Source of the DNA: an uncultured Actinomycetes bacterium
GTDB taxonomy: Bacteria; Actinomycetota; Actinomycetes; Nanopelagicales; Nanopelagicaceae
Direction of reading: 5' to 3'
Assembly (NCBI GenBank): GCA_903907665.1
Contig: CAIVOW010000150.1
Span: forward strand, 1 to 7,230
Length of the DNA stretch: 7,230 nucleotides
Made by a program: the position numbers and the translations under genes. Shown here in pieces: positions 1 to 7,230 of this stretch. The notes under the pieces are model-generated. The model was not told the DNA's origin. It was given only the letters and a program-made list of their open reading frames with translations, and ran no database searches. Within the stretch, counting starts at the first letter, position 1. Each line of letters starts with the position of its first letter.

Positions 1-71
1 GTCAAGCCGTGACTTTTGAAGTCGTACAAGGCCCAAAGGGTCCACAGGCTGACGCAGTTAACCCTGCTTAA
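1..71 (+). CDS. Cold-shock protein (CspA family), 3' end only
   Basis: This is the last part of a reading frame entering from the left edge; bases 1-2 complete a codon begun outside the window. The 22 visible residues begin QAVTFEVVQGPKGPQADAV and end in NPA before TAA at 69-71. The VTFEV strand followed by QGPKGPQA is the usual C-terminus of small actinobacterial cold-shock proteins, single-domain OB folds that bind RNA and single-stranded DNA and melt mRNA structure. The N-terminal RNA-binding motifs lie outside the window, so the paralogue cannot be named. A strong hairpin terminator follows 12 bases later, which fits a short monocistronic gene. Confidence 0.85.
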   Translation, partial: QAVTFEVVQGPKGPQADAVNPA

Positions 72-83
72 TCAACCATTAAT

Positions 84-115
84 AAAAAGGCCCGCTAGCA
101 ATAGCGGGTTTTTTT
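84..115. terminator. Bidirectional intrinsic terminator
   Basis: A perfect 7-bp stem CCCGCTA / TAGCGGG (91-97 and 102-108) with a GCAA loop is followed by seven T on the + strand (109-115). On the left it is preceded by AAAAAGG (84-90), which gives a CCTTTTT tract on the - strand. It can therefore end the cold-shock transcript (+) and the leftward peptidase transcript, whose stop codon is 24 bases away at 140. Confidence 0.9.
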
Positions 116-139
116 ATGCCTTAAAATTAGTGAGAAGAG

Positions 140-739
140 TTAGTAACCAACTTGCTTTGGAATAGTCCCGATCTTTTTCTCTAGAGAAGCGACAGCTTTT
201 GCCGGTGATACATCTTTACCGGCCTTCCAAGCATCTAAATATTTCCAGGGATATAACTCTCCGCGCCTGACCCACCAGATACCTGCCGGCGTCGGCCAAG
301 AAATTCCGAAGTGAACATGTGGCGCTGTACCTTTTGCATCCCCCGATGCGCCAAGTTTTCCAATCAAATCACCAGCATTTACTCGCAACCCGTTAACCAT
401 CTCGGTTGGAATAAAAGAAAGGTGTGATCCGTAATAGCGCACCCCATCATCACCAATCATAGAGATCGATAAGCCACCACGATCAGCCCCTAAATTTGTT
501 TTCCAAGTAAAACGATCTACCCGATTTACTTCATCGATTACGCCAGAAGTTGGGGCAACAAAAGCACATCCAAGCTTGCCCAAAATATCGGTTGCCGGAT
601 AATCATGATGGGACCTCGCATAAGTTGTCTTACATCCTTCAATTGGGAAAATATACTTAGGTGATGCATGCGCCATCGGTGTTAACCCAAATAGCGCTCC
701 AAAGAGCAATACCCAAAGAAAGAGGCGAGAATTTTTTAT
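140..739 (-). CDS. Secreted M23 (LytM/peptidase_M23) metallopeptidase, probable ATA start
   Basis: Zinc metallopeptidase of the M23 lysostaphin-like family. Such enzymes usually cut peptidoglycan cross-bridges or stem peptides, so an exported cell-wall role is inferred. Numbered from the ATA at 739-737 (199 aa), the protein has a signal peptide: Lys2 and Arg5, a hydrophobic run at about 6-20, and an AHA cleavage site before Ser26. The zinc site is visible as His45-x5-Asp51 (HDYPATD), His106 (YGSHLS) and His141-x-His143 (APHVHFG), so all expected ligands are present. Cys36 and Cys58 could form a disulfide. The first normal start codon in frame is TTG at 709-707, but it would drop both charged residues of the signal peptide and has no ribosome binding site. 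The ATA has GGAG six bases upstream. Length is that of a bare catalytic domain, without LysM or SH3 modules. It lies directly behind the dehydrogenase gene and overlaps its stop codon. Family call is firm; the start is uncertain (140-709 is the conservative version). Confidence 0.85.
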   Translation of the reverse strand: MKNSRLFLWVLLFGALFGLTPMAHASPKYIFPIEGCKTTYARSHHDYPATDILGKLGCAFVAPTSGVIDEVNRVDRFTWKTNLGADRGGLSISMIGDDGVRYYGSHLSFIPTEMVNGLRVNAGDLIGKLGASGDAKGTAPHVHFGISWPTPAGIWWVRRGELYPWKYLDAWKAGKDVSPAKAVASLEKKIGTIPKQVGY

Positions 740-2205
740 TTTAGACTCCGTAAAAGCGCACGTGCTCCGTCGTTACGTAGAATTTCAAGAGCAGCTAAAT
801 ACTGCGCCATAAACACTTTGTTCTCAGCCAAGTCGCCAAAAATAGAGGTCACTTTCAAAAAGGCTCCTGGTGAATTGCGTTCAGCGTTTGCTGCCGCCAT
901 AACTTCTGCTTTCTTAGGATCAATAACGTTTATGACGGCGCCTTTCTCGTCTATGCCCTGGGCATAACGCGACCAACTTGCGATTACGGCAGCACAAATA
1001 GGAGTCGAACCACCCAATTTAATTTGATCAAGCACGACTGGTAACACAAATTTTGGAATTCGATCTGAAGTTTCAGCACAAATTCGCGCAAGTTGATCTT
1101 GAATCTGAGGATTACCAAAGCGATCGATTACGATCCGTCCCCACTCTTTTAGATCAAAACCGGGGACAGGTGCAAGAGTCGGTACTGCTTCTTCATCAAT
1201 GTAGCGAATCAGTAAATCATTGATATCTGGGTCGTGGATTGCTTCGTGAACATAAGTATGGCCAAGTAAATGGCCAAAGAAACAAAGTGCTTGGTGGGTG
1301 CCATTGGCCAAACGCAACTTCATTAACTCATAAGGAAGTACATCTGGAACCATTGTTACACCAACTTTTTCAAAATCTGGACGGCCATTTGCAAAGTTAT
1401 CTTCAAGAATCCAAAGAGTGTACGGTTCGCAAGCAACGGGCCAGGCATCTTCTAATCCATAAGTATTTTTGATGTAATCACGATCTTCATCTTTTGTCCC
1501 TGGTGTAACTCGATCAACCATGGAATTTGGAAAAGTCATATTCTCTTCAATCCATGGCAGAAGGTCGGGTGCAACTTTGCTGGCAAACCCGACTACAGCG
1601 TTGCGAGCGACTTCACCATTATGCGGAATATTGTCACACGACATCAAAGTAACTTTGCCTGCACCATTATCACGGCGTTGGCGAAGTGCCTGAATTAAAA
1701 TACCGAGCCAAGATTGAGAAGACTTTGGATCTGCTAAATCAGCCTCAATTAATTTGTCGCCAGCTCCACTAAATTTGCCCGTAACCGAATCGAGCCCATA
1801 GCCACCCTCGGTTATTGTAAGTGAAATTATTTTGGTATCTGCATTAGCTAGGCGCGCAATAACTGGCTCACCATTTGAAGTTGCATGATCAATACCAATT
1901 ATTGAACCGACCACCGATGTTGTTGCTGTGCCATCAGCAAACTTTTCGGTGAGCGTATATAAACAATCTTGCGGAACGAGAGCCTCACTAACAGCATTTG
2001 ATAATGAGCCGATCCCAACACCCCAGATTGCCCAATCTGAATTTGCCTCAGAATTTAATAATTGATCTAAATACTTAGCCAGGTGGGCACGATGAAAATG
2101 TCCAACACCAAAATGAACTACCTTGGGCGAAAGTTTTAACCGGTCATAGCCTGGAACTGGAAGGGCCTGTGGTAATGATCCAACCGTTGCATTCGAAAGT
2201 TTCAT
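736..2205 (-). CDS. mtlK: Mannitol 2-dehydrogenase family polyol dehydrogenase
   Basis: Long-chain polyol-specific dehydrogenase (mannitol 2-dehydrogenase / fructuronate reductase family), 489 aa, about the usual length. Likely reaction: D-mannitol to D-fructose with a nicotinamide cofactor in the cytoplasm. The N-terminal Rossmann domain opens with HFGVGHFHRAH (31-41). MSCDNIPHNG (188-197) supplies Asn192, PNSMVDRVTP lies at 226-235, and KLRLANGTH (296-304) gives the family's K-x4-N-x2-H catalytic set Lys296, Asn301 and His304. These match, with an offset of one, the residues I recall for the Pseudomonas fluorescens enzyme (Lys295, Asn191, Asn300, His303). The strong overall resemblance to that enzyme favours mannitol over fructuronate, but arabinitol or another polyol is possible. 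Oddities: the third glycine of the nucleotide loop is His36, and the acidic pair expected at 68-69 is Leu-Ser. The ATG at 2205-2203 has GAGG about eight bases upstream. Its TAA overlaps the M23 start. Confidence 0.85.
   Translation of the reverse strand: MKLSNATVGSLPQALPVPGYDRLKLSPKVVHFGVGHFHRAHLAKYLDQLLNSEANSDWAIWGVGIGSLSNAVSEALVPQDCLYTLTEKFADGTATTSVVGSIIGIDHATSNGEPVIARLANADTKIISLTITEGGYGLDSVTGKFSGAGDKLIEADLADPKSSQSWLGILIQALRQRRDNGAGKVTLMSCDNIPHNGEVARNAVVGFASKVAPDLLPWIEENMTFPNSMVDRVTPGTKDEDRDYIKNTYGLEDAWPVACEPYTLWILEDNFANGRPDFEKVGVTMVPDVLPYELMKLRLANGTHQALCFFGHLLGHTYVHEAIHDPDINDLLIRYIDEEAVPTLAPVPGFDLKEWGRIVIDRFGNPQIQDQLARICAETSDRIPKFVLPVVLDQIKLGGSTPICAAVIASWSRYAQGIDEKGAVINVIDPKKAEVMAAANAERNSPGAFLKVTSIFGDLAENKVFMAQYLAALEILRNDGARALLRSLK
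737..749 (-). promoter_or_regulatory. Ribosome binding site that supports the ATA start of the M23 gene
   Basis: On the - strand the order is GGAG (749-746), TCTAAA, then ATA (739-737), a normal six-base spacing. The same bases contain the upstream gene's TAA stop (738-736). No comparable purine-rich site precedes the TTG at 709, where the upstream bases are a T-rich stretch coding for signal-peptide residues. Confidence 0.5.
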
Positions 2206-2236
2206 AGAATCCGCCTCATCATGGATAGGAAAACTC

Positions 2237-2260
2237 AGATTAGATAATCTTATTGGATTA
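2237..2260. repeat. Alternating GATTA boxes upstream of the dehydrogenase (possible operator)
   Basis: AGATTA (2237-2242) and TAATCT (2245-2250) form a perfect 6-bp inverted repeat with a 2-base spacer. A third copy, GATTA (2256-2260), pairs in turn with TAATC (2245-2249) over a 6-base gap. The cluster is 32-55 bases upstream of the dehydrogenase ATG, where a repressor could block transcription. No regulator is encoded nearby and the bases are AT-rich, so chance is possible. Confidence 0.3.
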
Positions 2261-2280
2261 GGACTTTCGAAGATAGGAAC

Positions 2281-2308
2281 TTTTCCACCAACCTAAATGT
2301 GTTAATCT
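2281..2308 (+). promoter_or_regulatory. Candidate promoter of the tRNA gene
   Basis: TTTTCC (2281-2286), a 16-base spacer and TAATCT (2303-2308), the latter preceded by TGT to give an extended -10. Transcription would begin near 2315, some 23 bases before the mature tRNA. The -10 fits the loose actinobacterial TAnnnT pattern, while the -35 match is poor, so this is a weak call. Confidence 0.3.
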
Positions 2309-2334
2309 CGCCTATTCCTAGGCGCTTTTAGCGC
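2309..2334. repeat. Two overlapping hairpins just upstream of the tRNA
   Basis: CGCCTA-TTCC-TAGGCG (2309-2324) is a perfect inverted repeat with a tetraloop. GCGC (2322-2325) also pairs with GCGC (2331-2334) across TTTTA, so the two structures share bases and exclude each other. The palindrome ends 13 bases before the tRNA. It could be a DNA-binding site, a 5' leader structure, or a structure in leftward read-through RNA. It lacks the T-run of a normal terminator. Confidence 0.4.
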
Positions 2335-2337
2335 ACC

Positions 2338-2414
2338 GGGGCGGTAGCTCAGTTGGTTAGAGCCCCGAACTCATAATTCGGTAGTCGTCGGTTCGAGCCC
2401 GACCCGCCCCACCA
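2338..2414 (+). tRNA. tRNA with anticodon CAT (elongator Met, or Ile2)
   Basis: A complete 77-base cloverleaf: acceptor GGGGCGG (2338-2344) pairs with CCGCCCC, D stem GCTC/GAGC, anticodon stem CCGAA/TTCGG around loop CTCATAA, variable loop TAGTC, T stem GTCGG/CCGAC around TTCGAGC, discriminator A and encoded CCA (2412-2414). The first pair is G-C, so it is not the initiator tRNA, which normally has an unpaired first base. CAT is used by elongator tRNA-Met and, after lysidine modification by TilS, by tRNA-Ile2; the loop fits both. The gene lies on the + strand between two leftward genes, with only 5 bases to the kinase stop codon and no clear terminator of its own. Confidence 0.93.
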
Positions 2415-2419
2415 AGGTC

Positions 2420-3052
2420 TTAATCTATAATTTTGATGGATAAATCAGCGCGCAAGTAATCATTCTCAACCGCTTTTGCATTGTTCTCATCAGTTCCAAG
2501 CGCCCAATCAGTTGCCTGCTGCAAGCTCATGCCATGTTTCATATGGCGAGTTATTAACCGCTCTTGTCTTGCCTTGCTATCTAGATGCACAAACCAACCT
2601 TGATCTAAAAGAGGTGAGAGCTTTGGCCAGCTGCCATATTGGGAAAACAAAAAAGTACCCTCAGCTAATATCAATGGGGTATGAATATCTATTGGAATTG
2701 CACTTCCAATTGATTCATCTATATCTCGATCAAAATCTGGGGCATGTATTACTGCTTCGGTTTGATTCTTAAGCCGAGTAAGAAGATTTATATAACCATC
2801 TGCATCAAAAGTATCCCAGGCACCTTTACGATCTCGCCGGTTGTAGTTAATCAGTGTGGCATTAGAAAGATGAAAGCCATCCATTGGAGCAATTACTACT
2901 GAGCCTACTGGTAGGCCAGCCAAAATGGCCCTAGTAATTGTTGTTTTTCCAGAGCCAGGAGCGCCAGCGACTGCAAGTATCTGCCGCTTACCACTTTGGG
3001 CTAACTGATTAGCTTTTTCAACTAATTGTTCTAAGGAAAAAGATTCAGCCAT
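2420..3052 (-). CDS. P-loop kinase of the nucleoside/sugar kinase family (uridine kinase/PanK/FrcK-like)
   Basis: A cytoplasmic single-domain ATP-dependent small-molecule kinase, 210 aa, the normal size for this family. Walker A is GAPGSGKTT (30-38). Family motifs follow in order: PMDGFHL (56-62, substrate side), RRDRKGAWDTFD (72-83), APDFDRD (104-110), LAEGTFL (129-135, Walker B region) and RLITRHM (165-171, lid-type arginines). The family covers uridine kinase, pantothenate kinase and unassigned kinases, including FrcK of rhizobial fructose operons; the substrate cannot be read from the sequence. The neighbouring mannitol 2-dehydrogenase, which would make fructose, makes a ketose substrate attractive but unproven. 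The ATG at 3052-3050 has only a weak purine run (GAAAAG) and no proper Shine-Dalgarno. A coding-like tail stops two bases before it, which suggests translational coupling. The gene ends 5 bases from the opposing tRNA. Confidence 0.75.
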   Translation of the reverse strand: MAESFSLEQLVEKANQLAQSGKRQILAVAGAPGSGKTTITRAILAGLPVGSVVIAPMDGFHLSNATLINYNRRDRKGAWDTFDADGYINLLTRLKNQTEAVIHAPDFDRDIDESIGSAIPIDIHTPLILAEGTFLFSQYGSWPKLSPLLDQGWFVHLDSKARQERLITRHMKHGMSLQQATDWALGTDENNAKAVENDYLRADLSIKIID

Positions 3053-3054
3053 GA

Positions 3055-3126
3055 TTACTTTTCGGCAATCTGATCAAAAACCGTTTTAGCGCCATCTTGA
3101 TTCAATTTTAAACGATCTTTAGGATC
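3055..3126 (-). other. Out-of-frame 23-codon coding tail between peptidase and kinase
   Basis: Just past the HExxH peptidase, in its +1 frame, codons from GAT (3126-3124) to TAA (3057-3055) spell a protein-like segment: DPKDRLKLNQDG, then AKTVFDQIAEK and stop. It has no ATG or GTG and is preceded by TGA (3129-3127), so it cannot be a gene of its own. Removing one base near 3125-3128 would join it to the peptidase as …AAKPM-DPKD…, giving a longer C-terminus that ends two bases before the kinase ATG. Three readings are possible: a natural frameshift or sequencing error, a +1 slip at TCC-TAA-A, or the 3' relic of a lost gene. I prefer the first, because it also explains the kinase's missing ribosome binding site. 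Confidence 0.5.
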
Positions 3127-4528
3127 TCATAGGTTTGGCCGCATACTCAGCTGCCAAAATCTGCCCTAAAATTGTTGAACCCTCATCCCAACTTATTCCA
3201 TAAACATTTTGGAAGGCTTCGCTAAAACTATCTCCCATAGCACCTCTAGCAACAAGTGCCATAACGGAATGAGGCCCACCAATAGCAAATAGCGCCTCCG
3301 TTGCCGCAAAACCTATTGAGTATCCCAATTGGTATGTTGGGCCCTTACCGGCGTAACAAGAATTTGCTAGGGACTCATTCGGAATTTGGCTATACAGAAA
3401 ATCCTTAAGACCAGCGGCCGTAAATCCCTTGAAATCTTTTGGCGTGACGCCAAGATGGATATTTGTGACTTGGCCGTCTCGAGAGCCTTGGTACTCTTGA
3501 AAACTCGTTGTTGAAGCTCCAATACCCGAAGCTTGTGATAGGCCCTCATTTATCCAACAGGGCATGAAGGTATGTAAGTAATCATTTTGATTTTTTGAAG
3601 CTGTTCCAATGAATTGGGCAGATGTAACCGTGTGCGTGTATTCATGACCTACTTCGCCATTTTGTGTTGGATCCCAAGGATGTGCTGGATCGGCGGTTGT
3701 CACTCCAATAAATTCTATTGCCTCATCGGTCCCACCATATTGACCAGCATTGCCCGCATCACAATTTCCTGAGGGAATATCACAACTTTGCTTGGCTCGA
3801 TTACTACCTGCTTGAGTATCATCACCACCCGGGTATGACCTGGCTTTCACAACTTTGTTGTAAGTTGTTGCTGCCCAATCCATGTCGGCAAAGTTATAGG
3901 CAATCACTGTTAAGTACTTTGTCTGCTGGAAGCCAGACCACAATTTGAATTCTCGGGAAAGAATAGTTTCCTCAACGGTTTTTGTGACAGTGGTTGTGTG
4001 TGGACCAACAAGTAATTGATGCGCAACCTTGGCTGTTGGAGTTTTGTCAATAATGTCCTGAATTCTTTGCCAAGAAGTATTTGGGATCTCTGAAATATGA
4101 TTTAACGCATTTGCAAAGGTAATTGCCCCAGACTGAACAACTGGTAGCGTGATTGGCATTGGGGCCTTAAAACTAGTTGGAGTTCCATTATCCCAAGTGA
4201 AATTATCACGATGGTTAGGATTCTGACAGAGGTACCGCTTGCCTGCTACGACCTTCATCTCACCAGTACTATTACATGCAGACCCAGAGATCGCGGAAGA
4301 ATCCGGTTTCGACGAACTGTTATTAGATGAATTTTGATTTGATGCGCTTTTAGCCCAGACCAACTTTTTGCCAGATTTAACGCAAGTGAATTTGTGTCCG
4401 GTTAGCCCTTTAATTGAACCAATCTCAGAACAGAGGGCGCCGGCACTTGGCCCAGCTGCACTTGCCGATGGAAGAGTCAATGAAGGTGCGAGAAAAATCA
4501 TCGATACTAAAATACAAAATTTGCGCAT
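3119..4528 (-). CDS. Secreted HExxH metallopeptidase-like protein with two C-x15-C modules, family unrecognised
   Basis: I do not recognise a named family. Residues are numbered from the GTG at 4537; the preferred start is the ATG at 4528-4526 (subtract 3; 469 aa), because GGAAGG lies about 9 bases before the ATG but touches the GTG. A signal peptide runs MRKFCILVSMIFLAP…SASA, with cleavage near 28. Two small modules follow, each C-x3-G…G-x4-C…W (Cys36/Cys52/Trp61 and Cys88/Cys104/Trp115), separated by a Ser/Asn-rich linker (about 63-86). The catalytic region has HEYTH (298-302), an HExxH zinc motif, and WINEGL (328-333) 28 residues later, whose Glu331 is the likely third zinc ligand as in gluzincins. 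Cys252/Cys259, Cys327 and a later Cys may form disulfides, as expected outside the cell. The substrate is unknown; an extracellular or surface protease is inferred. The last residues, KPMRS, may be a frameshifted end (see 3055-3126). Confidence 0.75.
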   Translation of the reverse strand: MRKFCILVSMIFLAPSLTLPSASAAGPSAGALCSEIGSIKGLTGHKFTCVKSGKKLVWAKSASNQNSSNNSSSKPDSSAISGSACNSTGEMKVVAGKRYLCQNPNHRDNFTWDNGTPTSFKAPMPITLPVVQSGAITFANALNHISEIPNTSWQRIQDIIDKTPTAKVAHQLLVGPHTTTVTKTVEETILSREFKLWSGFQQTKYLTVIAYNFADMDWAATTYNKVVKARSYPGGDDTQAGSNRAKQSCDIPSGNCDAGNAGQYGGTDEAIEFIGVTTADPAHPWDPTQNGEVGHEYTHTVTSAQFIGTASKNQNDYLHTFMPCWINEGLSQASGIGASTTSFQEYQGSRDGQVTNIHLGVTPKDFKGFTAAGLKDFLYSQIPNESLANSCYAGKGPTYQLGYSIGFAATEALFAIGGPHSVMALVARGAMGDSFSEAFQNVYGISWDEGSTILGQILAAEYAAKPMRS

Positions 4529-4625
4529 TGACGCCACCCTTCCGCAGATTTAGCTCTATAAAGGTTCTAGCGCAGTTCAATCTCTGCGAAGAGTGGACTG
4601 CAAAACCTTGCCGAACAATGTATTG

Positions 4626-4654
4626 ATTATGAGCGCTGACCAGTAATTTGTACA
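4626..4654 (-). promoter_or_regulatory. Candidate sigma-A-type promoter of the HExxH peptidase gene
   Basis: On the - strand, TGTACA (4654-4649), a 17-base spacer and CATAAT (4631-4626) match the -35/-10 consensus at 4 and 5 of 6 positions. Transcription would start near 4619, leaving a leader of about 90 bases with two short hairpins (GCAA-GGTT-TTGC and CTCT-TCGC-AGAG). This lies in the 233-base gap between the preferred peptidase start and the katG stop, where I see no further gene and no clear terminator for katG. Confidence 0.4.
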
Positions 4655-4761
4655 CGACTACCGGCTGATTTTGCCTGACTTTCACCGGCCAACCGCAAGT
4701 CCATGCAGAATCCAACACGGCACTAGCTTATTTCAGAGGGAATGAGACCCGTTAAATAAAT

Positions 4762-6966
<2,205 letters not shown>

Positions 6967-6977
6967 CTACCCGAACT

Positions 6978-7005
6978 AGCCTAACCAATGGGACCTGGCT
7001 TGTAA
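6978..7005 (-). promoter_or_regulatory. Candidate katG promoter
   Basis: On the - strand, TTACAA (7005-7000), a 16-base spacer and TAGGCT (6983-6978, TAnnnT type). The start would be near 6971, giving a leader of about 35 bases that contains the palindrome at 6948-6962. The -35 match is weak. Confidence 0.3.
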
Positions 7006-7066
7006 TCCTGAAATATGCGCTCATCCTGTGGTGCTGGCCCTACTGTTATTACGACTTAGATCTCGC

Positions 7067-7072
7067 TAACCT
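7067..7072 (+). promoter_or_regulatory. Candidate -10 element for leaderless transcription of the dehydrogenase at 7079
   Basis: TAACCT fits the actinobacterial TAnnnT -10 and lies at positions -12 to -7 relative to the A of the ATG at 7079. No Shine-Dalgarno sequence precedes that ATG (bases before it: CTAACCTTCGCTC). Both facts point to an mRNA that begins at the start codon. No good -35 is seen. Confidence 0.35.
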
Positions 7073-7078
7073 TCGCTC

Positions 7079-7230
7079 ATGGACGAAGTATTAGGTAGCA
7101 AGAACATCCTTGAGCGCTTTTCATTAAAGGGACGCAGTGCTCTCGTAACAGGTGGTGCACAAGGCATTGGGCGCGGGTTGGCGCATGCTCTTGCCGATGC
7201 TGGAGCCGCTGTTGCAGTTGTTGATATGGA
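7079..7230 (+). CDS. Short-chain dehydrogenase/reductase (SDR), 5' end only
   Basis: The first 50 codons of a classical SDR; the gene runs off the right edge. After a short lead ([14 protein letters not shown]) comes [20 protein letters not shown], with the TGxxxGxG nucleotide-binding motif at Thr24-Gly31. The second strand of the Rossmann fold ends in VVD (Asp49), the position whose acidic side chain usually marks preference for NAD(H) over NADP(H). The catalytic Ser-Tyr-Lys lies outside the window, so the substrate cannot be stated. SDRs of this N-terminal type include many sugar and polyol dehydrogenases. The gene is divergent from katG, with 142 bases shared between them for both promoters. 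It appears to be leaderless. Confidence 0.88.
   Translation, partial: MDEVLGSKNILERFSLKGRSALVTGGAQGIGRGLAHALADAGAAVAVVDM

Noticed and set aside
1239..1472. 77-codon + strand frame inside the dehydrogenase gene
   Set aside because: It is antisense to a conserved catalytic region and has no recognisable features; it is a shadow of the real gene. The same holds for the other antisense frames inside katG, the peptidase and the kinase.
2338..2414. Initiator tRNA-fMet
   Set aside because: The acceptor stem begins with a G-C pair, whereas bacterial initiator tRNA has a mismatched first pair, and the anticodon stem lacks the run of three G-C pairs next to the loop.
2338..2414. tRNA as an integration (att) site
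   Set aside because: No integrase gene and no repeated copy of the tRNA 3' end is present in the window.
3119..4537. HExxH peptidase starting at GTG 4537
   Set aside because: GGAAGG directly touches this GTG, leaving no spacer. The ATG three codons later has good spacing and begins a standard signal peptide (MRKF).
4555..4580. TTGAAC…TATAGA as a promoter for the HExxH peptidase (- strand)
   Set aside because: The hexamers look fair but are only 14 bases apart, too short for a normal promoter; the pair at 4626-4654 with a 17-base spacer is better.
4660..4690. Repeated GCCGGT near 4660-4690 as a terminator for katG
   Set aside because: The copies are direct repeats rather than an inverted repeat on the transcript and no T-run follows, so there is no hairpin terminator.
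4425..4718. 97-codon - strand frame across the peptidase start and promoter region
   Set aside because: It overlaps the peptidase signal peptide in another frame, shows no domain or ribosome binding site, and its composition does not look protein-like; the region is better explained as a promoter and leader.

Overview
The window looks like chromosomal DNA of a small-genome actinobacterium with moderate to low GC. The cold-shock protein tail (…QGPKGPQADAVNPA), the actinobacterial-type M23 peptidase (HHDYPATD motif), a probable leaderless start and tight gene packing all fit. A freshwater planktonic lineage such as Nanopelagicales (acI) is my best guess, but that is an inference without a search. 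I see no insertion sequence, phage gene, CRISPR array or origin, and no gene-free stretch longer than 300 bases.

Layout from left to right: the 3' end of a cold-shock protein gene (+), then a hairpin that can terminate transcription from both sides. Leftward genes follow: a secreted M23 metallopeptidase (140-739) and a mannitol 2-dehydrogenase-family enzyme (736-2205). A tRNA with anticodon CAT (2338-2414, +) sits in the gap before a leftward P-loop sugar/nucleoside kinase (2420-3052). Upstream of that is a secreted HExxH metallopeptidase of unrecognised family (3119-4528), then a catalase-peroxidase katG (4762-6936). The right edge holds the start of a divergent short-chain dehydrogenase (7079 onward).

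How the genes may work together: the mannitol 2-dehydrogenase would make fructose from mannitol, and the kinase belongs to a family that includes FrcK-like proteins of fructose operons, so a small polyol/ketose branch is possible. KatG is the peroxide defence enzyme and has its own operator-like palindrome. The two secreted peptidases have no obvious link to sugar use.

The points most worth a second look are these. (1) The M23 gene seems to start at ATA, because the usual ATGA stop/start overlap with the upstream gene has become ATAA. (2) A 23-codon protein-like tail lies one frame away from the end of the HExxH peptidase and stops 2 bases before the kinase start, which suggests a frameshift, a slip site or a gene relic. 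(3) The HExxH peptidase carries two C-x15-C modules in front of its catalytic region. (4) The dehydrogenase lacks the acidic residues and one glycine expected in an NAD-binding pocket of its family. (5) A perfect palindrome lies directly upstream of the katG ribosome binding site.
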